Shown: positions 49,240 to 58,210, numbered from the stretch's first letter. The stretch is 64,000 nt of DNA from Micromonospora thermarum (GCF_012034245.1 NZ_JAATEO010000001.1:62001-126000), one strand, 5' to 3'. Numbers and translations are program-made. The notes: generated by a model not told the origin, from the sequence alone.

Positions 49240-51753
49240 GTGCACCCAGGTACGAGGGACCAGGCGGAGACCGGCAAGCGGCTTACAACGCTTGTCGGTC
49301 TCATCGTGACCGTGGCGGCCGCCATCGTCCTCGCCGCACTCGTGGACATCGTCCAGCGGCCGCCGCGGACCATCGCGACCGGAGCCACCACCGCAACGAT
49401 CACCTTCATGATCGCTGTGGGCACGATGGTCAAGGCGCGAGTACGAATCCGATCGACGTTGCACTCCATCACATGGAACGACGTTGCCATCATCATCGGT
49501 GTCGCCGTGGCCCCGCTGTCATGGGTACTGATCGGCACGGTCGTGGGCGTGGCGACAGCATCGATCGCGATGCGCCTACCCACGATCAAGATCGCCTTCA
49601 GTGTCGGCAAGAACGTCCTTGTCGCCGCCTCTGCGGGGTGGACCCTCGGCCTCCTCGAATGGCAATGGGCCCCGGCCGGTCCGGCCGGATTCTTCGGGCC
49701 GATCGCGATCGCCTTCCTCGTTGCGACCCTGCTTGATGAAATCGTCACCATCCCGGTGATCGCGATCGCCTCTCGCACCCAGATCCGTCAACAATTCGTT
49801 AACAACTGGGACCTCCGGGTTTCAGGTGCAATTGTCCGTCTGGTAGTTGCGATAGGCACGCTTCTCACCTTGCAGGCCGACGCACGGTTCCTGCTCGCCG
49901 TGCCTCCCCTCGTGCTCAGCCTCCACCTCGCCTACTCCACGCGGATCAACACCCGCACCGAGCAGCAGGCGTGGCAGCGGCTCGCCCGCACCACCGACGC
50001 GCTCAACGTCGTCGACCTCGACCAGGTCCTCACCACCGCCGTCACGCAGGCCGCCGAGCTGTTCAGCGCCGACGAGGTGGAGATCGAGCTGCGCGAGGGC
50101 GACCGCACCGTACGCGGCGGGGCCGGCACGATCACGTACGACGGGCCGGCCGCCGAGCCGACGGCGGTCGACGGCACCGTGCTGACCACCTCGCTGGAGG
50201 GTCACGACCGGGCCGCCGACGTCGGGATCCTGCGGCTGCGGTTCCGCGGCCCGGTGCAGCTCTCCGAACGCGAGCAGTACACCCTGCGCACCTTCGCGTC
50301 GGCGCTGTGCACGGCGGTGCGCAACGCGCAGGCGTACGCGGAACTGGCCCGGGTCGCCGACGAGCACGCGTACGCCGCCACGCACGACGCGCTGACCGGC
50401 CTGGCGAACCGCCGGCACCTGCTCGACCAGGGCACCGAGCAGCTCAGCAGCCGGCACGCCGAAGGGGTGACCGCCCTCGTCCTGATCGATCTGAACCACT
50501 TCAAGGAGGTCAACGACACGCTCGGGCACGCCGCCGGGGACCAGGTGCTCGTGCAGGTCGCCGAACGCCTGAGCGGCGCCGCCCAGCCCACCGACCTGGT
50601 GGCGAGGCTGGGCGGCGACGAGTTCGCCGTACTCCTGCGGGGGCTGCCGGCTCCGGCGGTGGCCGCGCACCGCGCCGAGGCCCTGCTCGCCACGTTGCAC
50701 GAGCCGTTCGACCTCGACGGCATGCGGATCAGCGTCGAGGCGAGCGGCGGCATCGCCGCCGCTCCCGCCACCGGCGGCATGGCCGAGCTGCTGCGCCGCG
50801 CGGACGTCGCGATGTATCAGGCGAAGCGGGCCGGCCAGCGGATCTCCACGTACGCGCCGAACCGGGACACGGCCGACGTCGCCCGGCTCACCCTCGGCGG
50901 GGACCTGCCCCGCGCCGTGGCCGACCAGGAGTTCACCGTCAACTTCCAGCCCATCGTCGACCTCGGCACCGGCGCGGTGACCGGCGCGGAGGCGCTGGCC
51001 CGGTGGCACCACCCGACCCACGGCATGATCGACCCGCTGCGCTTCCTCGAGGCCGTGGAGCGCTCCGGCCTGCTGCCCGCGTTCGCCGAGGCGATCCTCG
51101 ACCAGGCGCTCGTCGCCGCGGCGACCTGGCGGGACGCCGGGTTCGACGTGCCGGTCGCGGTCAACGTGTCACCCCGCAGCCTCCTCGACGCCCGCTTCCC
51201 CGGCTCGGTGACGGCCCGCCTGCGCGCCCACGACCTGCCGCCCGACCGCCTGGTGCTGGAACTCACCGAGACGCTCACCCTCAGCCAGCTCGACGTCGTC
51301 GACCGCGTGCTCAGCCGCCTCCGCGACGAGGGCGTCCGGCTGGCCCTCGACGACTTCGGCACCGGTTACTCGTCCCTCTCGCTGCTCTCCCGCATCCCCG
51401 TCCACGAACTCAAGATCGACCGCAGCTTCGTGACCGAGATGGAGAGCTCCGTCGAAGCCGCCGCGGTCATCCGCTCCACGCTTGATCTCGGGCGCAGCCT
51501 CGACCTCACCGTGATCGCCGAGGGCGTGGAGAACGAACCGCAGCGCCGCGCCCTGTGGGAGCTGGGCTGCTCGGGTGGCCAGGGCCACCTCTTCGCCCGG
51601 CCGATGCCCGCCGGCACGCTGCTGGCCGCACTGCGGCGCGGCTCCGGCGGCCGCCCCGGCCTGCTCGCGCCGCCGCTGCACGACGCCGGTGCCGTCGTAC
51701 GCCTCCCCGCCAGTCGCCGGTCCGCCACCCGCGGCCGCAACCAGCCGGCCTAG
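49240..51753 (+). CDS. membrane GGDEF-EAL cyclic-di-GMP protein
   Basis: 837 residues from GTG 49240 (GGAG upstream). About six membrane helices in residues 15-235 form a MASE-like sensor, then a GAF-like linker domain (about 250-375), a GGDEF domain with intact LGGDEF (about 457-462) and RxGD-type features, and an EAL domain with EALARW (about 584-589), ELTET, DDFGTGYSS and KIDRSFV, the metal-binding set of active phosphodiesterases. Both domains therefore look active. The protein should make and degrade cyclic-di-GMP in response to an unknown membrane signal. The region upstream is AT-rich and atypical. Confidence 0.94.
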   Translation: MHPGTRDQAETGKRLTTLVGLIVTVAAAIVLAALVDIVQRPPRTIATGATTATITFMIAVGTMVKARVRIRSTLHSITWNDVAIIIGVAVAPLSWVLIGTVVGVATASIAMRLPTIKIAFSVGKNVLVAASAGWTLGLLEWQWAPAGPAGFFGPIAIAFLVATLLDEIVTIPVIAIASRTQIRQQFVNNWDLRVSGAIVRLVVAIGTLLTLQADARFLLAVPPLVLSLHLAYSTRINTRTEQQAWQRLARTTDALNVVDLDQVLTTAVTQAAELFSADEVEIELREGDRTVRGGAGTITYDGPAAEPTAVDGTVLTTSLEGHDRAADVGILRLRFRGPVQLSEREQYTLRTFASALCTAVRNAQAYAELARVADEHAYAATHDALTGLANRRHLLDQGTEQLSSRHAEGVTALVLIDLNHFKEVNDTLGHAAGDQVLVQVAERLSGAAQPTDLVARLGGDEFAVLLRGLPAPAVAAHRAEALLATLHEPFDLDGMRISVEASGGIAAAPATGGMAELLRRADVAMYQAKRAGQRISTYAPNRDTADVARLTLGGDLPRAVADQEFTVNFQPIVDLGTGAVTGAEALARWHHPTHGMIDPLRFLEAVERSGLLPAFAEAILDQALVAAATWRDAGFDVPVAVNVSPRSLLDARFPGSVTARLRAHDLPPDRLVLELTETLTLSQLDVVDRVLSRLRDEGVRLALDDFGTGYSSLSLLSRIPVHELKIDRSFVTEMESSVEAAAVIRSTLDLGRSLDLTVIAEGVENEPQRRALWELGCSGGQGHLFARPMPAGTLLAALRRGSGGRPGLLAPPLHDAGAVVRLPASRRSATRGRNQPA

Positions 51754-51786
51754 GACAGGCCCTAACCCACCGACCGCGCGGTCTGC

Positions 51787-51792
51787 CAGACT
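51787..51792 (+). promoter_or_regulatory. -10 element CAGACT
   Basis: CAGACT ends 7 nt before GTG 51800; it supports this start within a longer open frame. Confidence 0.4.
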
Positions 51793-51799
51793 GGCCCGC

Positions 51800-53176
51800 G
51801 TGACCGTCGCCGCCCCGACCGTCCGCCGCCGCGGCTGGCGCGCCCTCGACACCGCCGGCGACGGCCTCGCCCTCGACCTGACCCTGTACGCCGCTTCGGC
51901 GGTGTTCGCCGCGGTCACCGCGCTGACCTCCACGCTGCTCCCGCACCGGGCCTGGGGCACGGTCGCCGCCGCCGGGTACCTGCTCGCCGGCCTCGCCGTC
52001 ACCGCTCAGCTCCTGATCCGGCGCCGCCACCCCACCTCCCCGCTGACCGGCCTCTCCGCCCGCTCGGCGGTCACCGCGTTCGCCTGGGCCACCACCACCC
52101 TGCTCCCGGTGCTCCTCCAGAGCACCGAGCGGGCCGGCGGGCGTACCGACCGGGCACAGGAGGAGGTGATCGTCGTCGAGGAGTCCGGGCGCCGCCTAGT
52201 CGACACCGGCACCCCCTACCTCGGGCACGACGCCATCGCCGCCCTGCCGCCCGGTGAACAGTTGCTCGGCTACACCCCGTACCAGCCGGGCATGGCCCTC
52301 TTCGGCCTGCCACGCGCCGCCGTCGACGCGGCGTGGACCGACGCCCGGGTGTGGTTCGCGCTCGCCACCGCCGGGGCGCTCGCGCTCGCCGTGCGTGCCC
52401 TCCGGCGACGCGGCACCCCCGGTACGCCGGGCGGACGCGACGCGGCGGTGCTGCGCGCGGTCCAGGCCGCCACCGTGCTGCCGGTCTGCGCGCTCACCCT
52501 CGCCACCGGCGGTGACGACCTTCCCGTCCTCGCGCTCTGCCTGCTCGCCCTCGCGTTCGCCGCCGCCGACCGGCCGGGCCGAGCCGGCGTGGCCGTCGGT
52601 CTGGCCGGCGCGCTCAAGCTCTTCGCGTGGCCCGTCGCCCTGGTCCTGATCATCTGGGGGACGACCCGGCGGGCCGGGTGGCGCGTCACCGCCGGCGCCG
52701 TCGGCCTGCCGGTCGCCGCCCTCCTGCCCGTGCTGCTCGTCGACCGCGACGCGCTGGTGGAGAACGTCCTCCGCTTCCCACTCGGCCACGGTCTGGTCAC
52801 GAGCCCCGCACAGTCGCCCTTCCCCGGCCACCTCGTCGCCACCGCACTGCCGGCCGGCCGGGCGATCGCCGTCGTGCTCCTGCTCGCGGCCGGGCTGGCG
52901 ATCGCCGTCCGGCTCGGCCGCCGCCCGCCCCGCACGGCCACCGACGTCGCGCTCGTCTGCGGGTACGGGCTGCTCGCCGCGATCCTGCTCATGCCCTCCA
53001 CCCGGTTCGGCTACCTGCTCTACCCGCTGGCCTTCCTGGTCTGGGCACCCGCGCTCGCCCCGCCCCGCCCGGTCGACGCGGCCGACGCGGCCGGTTCGGT
53101 CCCCGCTGTGGGCTCGGCGGGACCGGCGAGATCGGCCAACCAGCGGGCGGAGGACGCCGACACGGCGTACACCTGA
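51800..53176 (+). CDS. GT87-like polytopic membrane protein
   Basis: 458 residues with about ten membrane helices. After the second helix pair comes a loop GGRTDRAQEEVIVVEESGRRLVDTGTPYLGHDAIAALPPGEQLLGYTPYQPGMALFGLPRA, where the family usually has its acidic catalytic loop and YxPY motif. Later helices (ALAFAAADRPGRAGVAVGLAGALKLFAWPVALVLIIW) match GT87/DUF2029 glycosyltransferases. A classic catalytic Asp motif is not as clear as in the gene at 43924. Substrates are unknown. A 35-residue Ala/Asp-rich tail ends the protein. Confidence 0.65.
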   Translation: MTVAAPTVRRRGWRALDTAGDGLALDLTLYAASAVFAAVTALTSTLLPHRAWGTVAAAGYLLAGLAVTAQLLIRRRHPTSPLTGLSARSAVTAFAWATTTLLPVLLQSTERAGGRTDRAQEEVIVVEESGRRLVDTGTPYLGHDAIAALPPGEQLLGYTPYQPGMALFGLPRAAVDAAWTDARVWFALATAGALALAVRALRRRGTPGTPGGRDAAVLRAVQAATVLPVCALTLATGGDDLPVLALCLLALAFAAADRPGRAGVAVGLAGALKLFAWPVALVLIIWGTTRRAGWRVTAGAVGLPVAALLPVLLVDRDALVENVLRFPLGHGLVTSPAQSPFPGHLVATALPAGRAIAVVLLLAAGLAIAVRLGRRPPRTATDVALVCGYGLLAAILLMPSTRFGYLLYPLAFLVWAPALAPPRPVDAADAAGSVPAVGSAGPARSANQRAEDADTAYT

Positions 53177-53179
53177 GGA

Positions 53180-53812
53180 ATGACCACCTACCGAGACCGG
53201 GCCGAGGCGGGACGGATGCTCGCCGACCGGCTCTCCGCCCTCGTCGGCGACCCGGACGTCATCGTCCTCGGCCTGGTACGCGGCGGCGTGCCCGTGGCCG
53301 AGGTGATCGCCCAGCGGCTCGGCGCCCCCCTCGACGTCCTCGTCGTCCGCAAGCTCGGCATGCCCTGGGCCCGGGAGGTCGCCTTCGGCGCCCTCGGCCC
53401 CGGTGGGGTGCAGGTGCTCAACGACATCGTCGCGAGCCGGCTCAGCCCCGAGGACATCGCCGAGGTCCGCCAGCGAGAGCAGGCCGAGCTGGAGCGGCGC
53501 GAGCGCCTCTACCGCGCCGGCCGTCCACCGCTGGACCTCACCGGCCGCACCGCCGTGATCGTCGACGACGGGCTCGCCACCGGGGCCACCGCCCGCGCCG
53601 CCGTCCAGGTCGTCCGCCACCTCGGCGGCCGCCGGGTCATCGTGGCCGTGCCGGTCGGCTCGCAGGAGGCGTACGAGATGCTCTCCGCCGAGGCCGACCA
53701 GATCGTCTGCCCGCAGCACCCGGCGGAGTTCATGGCGGTCAGCGCCTACTACGACGACTTCCACGAGGTCTCCGACGACGAGGTCATCGACGCGCTGAAG
53801 GCGACCGCGTGA
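53180..53812 (+). CDS. phosphoribosyltransferase domain protein
   Basis: 210 residues starting 3 bp after the previous stop. The PRPP loop is VIVDDGLATGATARAAVQV, typical of type I PRTases, with LGLVRGGVPVAEVIAQRL and DVLVVRKLGMPWAREVAFGAL before it. The ending HPAEFMAVSAYYDDFHEVSDDEV is common in the predicted PRTase family (COG1926), whose substrate is unknown and which may not use a base at all. Probable cotranscription with the upstream membrane protein. Confidence 0.9.
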   Translation: MTTYRDRAEAGRMLADRLSALVGDPDVIVLGLVRGGVPVAEVIAQRLGAPLDVLVVRKLGMPWAREVAFGALGPGGVQVLNDIVASRLSPEDIAEVRQREQAELERRERLYRAGRPPLDLTGRTAVIVDDGLATGATARAAVQVVRHLGGRRVIVAVPVGSQEAYEMLSAEADQIVCPQHPAEFMAVSAYYDDFHEVSDDEVIDALKATA

Positions 53813-53822
53813 GTCGACCAGG

Positions 53823-53828
53823 TACGGT
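53823..53828 (+). promoter_or_regulatory. -10 element TACGGT
   Basis: TACGGT ends 6 nt before ATG 53835 of the zinc-ribbon gene. Confidence 0.6.
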
Positions 53829-53834
53829 CGGGTG

Positions 53835-54248
53835 ATGAGCCTCACCTGTCCCAAGTGTCACGGAGAAATGCGCCAGTACGAGCGCAGCGGCGTCGTCATC
53901 GACCAGTGCGGCGAGTGCCGGGGAATCTTCCTCGACCGCGGCGAACTGGAGAAGCTGTTCGAGGCGGAGGCCAACTGGAACCGCCAGCACGGCGCGCCCG
54001 CCCCCGCCCAGCCCGGACAGCCCGCCCACCAGCAGGGCGGCTACCCGCCGCCGCCCCCGCCGCCGCCCGCCCCGGCTCCCCACCAGCCCGGCTACGGCGC
54101 GGTACCGCCACCGCCCCCGCCCGCCCACGGCTACCCGCCGGCCCCCGCTCCCGCGTACGGCGGCCACGGGCAGCAGCAGCACTACGGCTACCACGGTCAC
54201 TACCGGCGGAAGAAGCACAAGAGCTTCCTCGACGAGATGTTCGGCTGA
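53835..54248 (+). CDS. zinc-ribbon protein (TFIIB-type) with Pro/Gly/Tyr-rich tail
   Basis: 137 residues. The N-terminal 45 residues form a zf-TFIIB-like ribbon (CPKCHGEM...CGECRGIFLDRGELEKLFEAE). A low-complexity middle (residues 50-120, PPPPPPPPAPAP and GYGGHGQQQHYGYHGHY) leads to a basic end (RRKKHKSFLDEMFG). The C-terminal HKSFLDEMFG motif is shared by similar actinobacterial proteins. The molecular role is unknown; nucleic-acid or protein binding is inferred. A hairpin terminator follows. Confidence 0.88.
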   Translation: MSLTCPKCHGEMRQYERSGVVIDQCGECRGIFLDRGELEKLFEAEANWNRQHGAPAPAQPGQPAHQQGGYPPPPPPPPAPAPHQPGYGAVPPPPPPAHGYPPAPAPAYGGHGQQQHYGYHGHYRRKKHKSFLDEMFG

Positions 54249-54267
54249 GCCGGACGAAGGGCTTCAC

Positions 54268-54309
54268 ACGGGTGTGAGGACGGGAAACCGCCCTTCCTCG
54301 CACCCGTGC
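54268..54309 (+). terminator. hairpin after the zinc-ribbon gene
   Basis: CACGGGTG-TGAGG (54268-54280) pairs with CCTC-G-CACCCGTG (54297-54309) with one G-U pair; no T-run follows. Confidence 0.45.
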
Positions 54310-54341
54310 GCGGCCGCGCGGCCCATGCGACGCTGCGTCCC

Positions 54342-54812
54342 ATGACGTCCCACCGGCAGCAGCACATCGCGCTGGCGCAGGCGTACGACGCGATCACCCG
54401 GGTCGTCGCCGACCTCGACGACGCCGACCTGCAACTGCCCACCCGCTGCCGGGGATGGCTCGTCGCCGACCTGCTCCTGCACCTCGTCGGTGACGCCCAG
54501 CGCGCCCTCGTCGCGCTCGCCAGCCCCGTCGACGGCCCACCCGACGTGGACGACGTCAGCTACTGGCGCTCGTTCCCGCCGGCCGACGACGGCGCCCGGC
54601 ACGCCTGGTGGATCCGCCGCTCCGCCGCCGCGTTCGACCGCCCCCGCGGCATCGTCCGGCTCTGGGCGGACACGGCACCCGCCGCCGTCCACGCCGCCGG
54701 AGCCGCCGCCCGCGTCGTCACATGTCCCACCCAGCTCCGGCCCGATCCGCCACTGCCGCCTTTGACTCCCGGAGCCGGGAGAACTCATCGCGGTGCTACT
54801 CACGCAACCTGA
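54342..54812 (+). pseudogene. maleylpyruvate-isomerase-like (mycothiol-dependent) N-terminal fragment
   Basis: Residues 1-125 match the DinB/MDMPI-type N-terminal domain: HIALAQAYDAITRVVADLDDADLQLPTRCRGWLVADLLLHLVGDAQRALVALAS, then VSYWRSFPPA and WIRRSAAAFDRPRGIVRLWADTAPAAVHAAGAAA. Full-length relatives continue for another 80-120 residues with a conserved His-containing helix. Here the similarity ends near 54720 and the last 30 residues (TQLRPDPPLPPLTPGAG...) are unrelated. The break lies next to the endonuclease-like ORF downstream of dnaB, which suggests insertion or deletion at this junction. Confidence 0.65.
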
Positions 54813-55288
54813 CAGCAGTGATGATCCTTTCGGCGGTCTCGGCCTTACGCGAGAGAGCGACGGTGGCATCCGCGTACAGCAGCGCGACGATTCTCTCCGC
54901 CGGACCACATGTCGTCCCGACGGTGAATATCGACTTGTGTGGTCGTACCGAGAGACCCACGATCCCCCGGGTACGCAGGAAGCCGAGGAACGCCTCAAGG
55001 ACACGGCGCTGGCCCACCAGCCGGAACTGAGGCATGGTGGCGGCGATTGACCGCGGTCTGCGGTAGATGCCGATTGAACCGTCCCCGTCGACCACACCTC
55101 GCCAGAAGTCACGCGACGCCACCAGTCGAGCGTCGATCGGCCCCTGATACCGGCCCAACGCGGCCCCGAACCGCTTCCCGGGAGATGCCATAGGACTGCG
55201 CGATGCTGCTGAGACTTTCGCCAGCCAGGGCCCGATCGACAGCCGCAGTTCGCTCTGCCGTCGACAACCGCCCACCTGTCTGCCTCAC
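54796..55288 (-). pseudogene. frameshifted free-standing HTH-LAGLIDADG-type endonuclease ORF after dnaB
   Basis: A GTG at 55288 overlaps the dnaB stop (GTGA). The first frame reads MRQTGGRLSTAERTAAVDRALAGESLSSIAQSYGISREAVRGRVG, a typical homeodomain-like HTH. About 55150-55165 a one-base shift moves it into a second frame that continues GRYQGPIDARLVASRDFWRGVVDGDGSIGIYRRPRS, with a degenerate LAGLIDADG motif (GVVDGDG), then a C-terminal half VLEAFLGFLRTRGIVGLSV...IVALLYADATVALSRK and a stop at 54796. The order HTH then LAGLIDADG is that of actinobacterial mobile endonuclease-like genes. The shift must be checked; if real, the gene is dead. Confidence 0.7.
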
Positions 55289-58041
55289 ACGATCGCCATG
55301 TCGACGAAGCGCGACAGGTGAAGCTGGGCTGCGACCGTCACCGTGTCGGTCGGCCCATTCCGATGCTTGGCAATTATGAAATCCGCCTCCCCGGCGCGCG
55401 GCGACTCCTTGTCGTAGTAGTCGTCACGGTGGAGAAGAATGACAACGTCGGCATCTTGCTCAATTGATCCCGATTCGCGCAAATCGGACAATTGCGGGCG
55501 CTTGTCGGTGCGCTGCTCCGGGCCACGGTTCAGCTGGCTGACCGCGATGACCGGGCACTCGACCTCCTTGGCCAGCAGCTTGAGGCCACGCGACAGGTCG
55601 GCCACCTCCTGCTGCCGGCTCTCGGTGCGCTTCGGCGACGTCATCAGCTGGAGATAGTCGACGACGATGAGCTTCAGGTCGTGCTTCTGCTTGAGCCGGC
55701 GGGCCTTGGCCCGGATCTCCATCAGGTTCATGCTCGGCGTGTCGTCGACAAAGAGCGGCGCCTCGCTGATCTCGCCCATGCACCGGGCGAGCTTCGTCCA
55801 GTCGTCGTCGGAGAGCTGGCCACTGCGCAGCACGTGCAGTGGCACCCGGGCCTCGGCCGACAGGAGCCGCATGACGATCTCGACCTTGCTCATTTCCAGG
55901 GAGAAGATCGCCGACGCCTGGTTGGCACGGATCGCTGCGTTGCGGGCGAAGTCCATGCTCGCCGTGCTGTTGTGCGTGGGGATCATGGCTCGGCCAGCCA
56001 GGTACAGGTGGTCGGGGTTGTCGACCGTCACGCAGCGCACCGGCACGCTGGGCACTGGCCGAACATCGACGATGAACCGGCTGTCGGTGCGCGCCGTACT
56101 GCTGGCGCGGCGGCGGCTCGTGTGCAGGTCGCGCTTCCGGGTGAGCCGGAAGACCTCCTCGTGCGGCGTGAAGTTCAGGTTGTAGGCCGTCGATGTCTCG
56201 GAAGTACGCCCACGCACGGGCTTTCGCGAGATCGAACACCGGTACCCGAGGCTGACCACCAGCTCATGGACGTCCTCGGCCAACACGCGGGACGTCGTCG
56301 TGTACTCGACGTTGCCCGTCGAGGTGACCGTGCCGTCGGTGTCGAGCAGCCCGGCGAGCAGCGCGCGGCGCTGCTGCTCGCTGGCGCGCAGGTACTCCTG
56401 CGGGATGTGCTTGTTGTTGAGTGCCCCCAAGGCGCGCAGTGATCCGGACAGCGAACGGGGGCGGTGGTGGCAGACCGGGCAGCCGCCGCGCCCACCGCAA
56501 CTGCCGCAGGGATTGGGCAGGATCGTGTAGAGCATGGGGTGACTCGTGGACCGGCGCGACACGAAGCCGTCGTCCCGGATGTGTTCGAGGATCTCCGGAT
56601 CCGCCGTCGTGATGCGGCTTCCGGCGCTGTGGCCGTCGCCGAGCCAGGCGCCGAGGGTGTACGGCGGGACGGGCAGGTCGCGGCCGGGAAGCTGGAGGGG
56701 CTTGGCATTCCTCACGGCGTGGTTCAGCCGCCGGTCGGCGGTCGGGGTGCGCAAGGTGGCGCGGATCTGCTCGGTGGTCACGACGTCGGTCCGGTCGGCG
56801 GCGGCCATCGCCTCCCGCCAACGATCGACGCGATGGAGCAGCGCCCCGTACAACTCCCGGTCCGGGTAGGCGCGAGCGGACCGCCCCCGCCCGGCGCCAG
56901 GCCCACCGCGCCGTGTGCTGTGCCGGAGGTTCCTCGCCACGCGCTGTGCGGTGTGCGCGAACTCCGCGCCGACCGAGTCGACGAGCTCGGCGACGGTGAG
57001 AGTCTGGCCATCGCTGACCGCGTGATGCGCCTCGCGCAGGCCCTCGATGGCGCGCGGCGACCAGTGGAACTGGCGGGGAGCGGCGGCAGAGCGTCGACCA
57101 GCCCGGGTGGTCGTCTTCCAGAGGTGCTCGGCGTCGGCGACGATGACGCTGCCGTCGGAGAACTCCACCTCGTAGCACGGGCGGTCATGCCGAACCTCGA
57201 ACGCGGCCGTCACCCTCGTCGGCCGCCCCTCGGCGTCCAGCAGGTGGTCGCCGACCTTGACCTCGCCCATGGTGGTCCAGCCGTCCGGCGTCGGCAGGGG
57301 GGTGTCGAGGGCGAGCGCCTTTCCGAGGCCCGGCCGGCCGGCCACGATGATGAGCTGCCCGGGATGCAGGCCGTTGAGGAGTCGGTCCAGATCGGTGAAG
57401 CCGGTGGGCACGCCGGTCATGACGCCGCCCTGGGCACCGACCGCCTCGATCTCGTCGAGGGTGGGCTGGAGCATGTCGGCGAGGACGGCGAAGTCCTCGC
57501 TGACCCGCCGCTCGGTGACGTCGTACACGGCCTGCTGGGCGAGGTCGACGATGTCGTCGACGTCGCGGCTGCCGCCGGCAGCGGTGCCGTAGCCGAGCTG
57601 GACGATGCGGGTGCCGGCCTCGACGAGCCGGCGGAGCACGGCGCGCTCGCTGACGATGCGCGCGTAGTACGCGGCGTTGGCGGCGGTGGGCACGCTGGCG
57701 ATCAGGGTGTGCAGGTACGGCGCGCCGCCGATGCGGACCAGGTCGCCGGAGTCGGCGAGTGCCGCCGCCACGGTGATCGAGTCGGCGGGCTCGCCCCGGC
57801 CGTAGATCTCCAGGATGGTGTCGAAGATGGTGGCGTGGATCGGCCGGTAGAAGTCGTTGCTCTTGAGGATCTCGACGACGTCGGCGATGGCGTCCTTGGA
57901 GAGCAGCATGCCGCCCAGCACGCACTGCTCGGCGGCGATGTCCTGCGGTGGTGCCTTCTCGAACTGGCCGTCGCGCTGCGCCGGCGCGGGCGGCTGCCCT
58001 CCGGAGCGCGGGTCCGCCCGCATGTCGTCGGTGACCGACAC
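55285..58041 (-). CDS. dnaB: replicative DNA helicase DnaB (with intein)
   Basis: 918 residues as encoded, of which 450 are an intein; the spliced helicase would be 468 residues, as expected for DnaB. GTG 58041 has GGAGGGGG upstream; the frame opens further up without support. The N-terminal primase-interacting domain (PQDIAAEQCVLGGMLLSKDAIADVVEILKSNDFYRPIHATIF) precedes the RecA-like motor: Walker A GRPGLGK|ST is interrupted by the intein, Walker B LIVVDYLQLM, VIAVSQLNRGPEQR and LRESGSIEQDADVV follow. DnaB unwinds DNA at the replication fork. The intein must splice for function, because it splits the ATP-binding loop. Confidence 0.96.
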   Translation of the reverse strand: MSVTDDMRADPRSGGQPPAPAQRDGQFEKAPPQDIAAEQCVLGGMLLSKDAIADVVEILKSNDFYRPIHATIFDTILEIYGRGEPADSITVAAALADSGDLVRIGGAPYLHTLIASVPTAANAAYYARIVSERAVLRRLVEAGTRIVQLGYGTAAGGSRDVDDIVDLAQQAVYDVTERRVSEDFAVLADMLQPTLDEIEAVGAQGGVMTGVPTGFTDLDRLLNGLHPGQLIIVAGRPGLGKALALDTPLPTPDGWTTMGEVKVGDHLLDAEGRPTRVTAAFEVRHDRPCYEVEFSDGSVIVADAEHLWKTTTRAGRRSAAAPRQFHWSPRAIEGLREAHHAVSDGQTLTVAELVDSVGAEFAHTAQRVARNLRHSTRRGGPGAGRGRSARAYPDRELYGALLHRVDRWREAMAAADRTDVVTTEQIRATLRTPTADRRLNHAVRNAKPLQLPGRDLPVPPYTLGAWLGDGHSAGSRITTADPEILEHIRDDGFVSRRSTSHPMLYTILPNPCGSCGGRGGCPVCHHRPRSLSGSLRALGALNNKHIPQEYLRASEQQRRALLAGLLDTDGTVTSTGNVEYTTTSRVLAEDVHELVVSLGYRCSISRKPVRGRTSETSTAYNLNFTPHEEVFRLTRKRDLHTSRRRASSTARTDSRFIVDVRPVPSVPVRCVTVDNPDHLYLAGRAMIPTHNSTASMDFARNAAIRANQASAIFSLEMSKVEIVMRLLSAEARVPLHVLRSGQLSDDDWTKLARCMGEISEAPLFVDDTPSMNLMEIRAKARRLKQKHDLKLIVVDYLQLMTSPKRTESRQQEVADLSRGLKLLAKEVECPVIAVSQLNRGPEQRTDKRPQLSDLRESGSIEQDADVVILLHRDDYYDKESPRAGEADFIIAKHRNGPTDTVTVAAQLHLSRFVDMAIV
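55969..57318 (-). other. class 3 intein in DnaB with LAGLIDADG endonuclease and Cys4 insertion
   Basis: 450 residues between GRPGLGK and STASMD of the Walker A loop (DnaB residues 242-691). It starts with Ala, not Cys, and ends HN. The class 3 signature is present: Trp in HLW (intein residue 67), Cys in VRC (429), Thr in PTHN (448), a linked set that replaces the N-terminal nucleophile. The endonuclease has both motifs, LGAWLGDG (222-229) and LAGLLDTDG (321-329), with intact Asp residues. A Cys4 cluster CGSC-x5-CPVC (271, 274, 280, 283) lies between them and could bind zinc. The first extein residue is Ser, a competent acceptor. Confidence 0.92.
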
Positions 58042-58210
58042 GCTCCCCCCTCCACGCCGTCGAATCGTCGTCCCAGCTCTACCGCCGAGGTACGACAACT
58101 TGCCGGCCTGCCGTGCGATCGGGGGTCATCGTGCGGTGGGCCGGGTGGCAACCATACGGAACCCGGGGTGAGCCGCTCAACAAGGCCGGTGGACGAGTCT
58201 CGGGACAACC

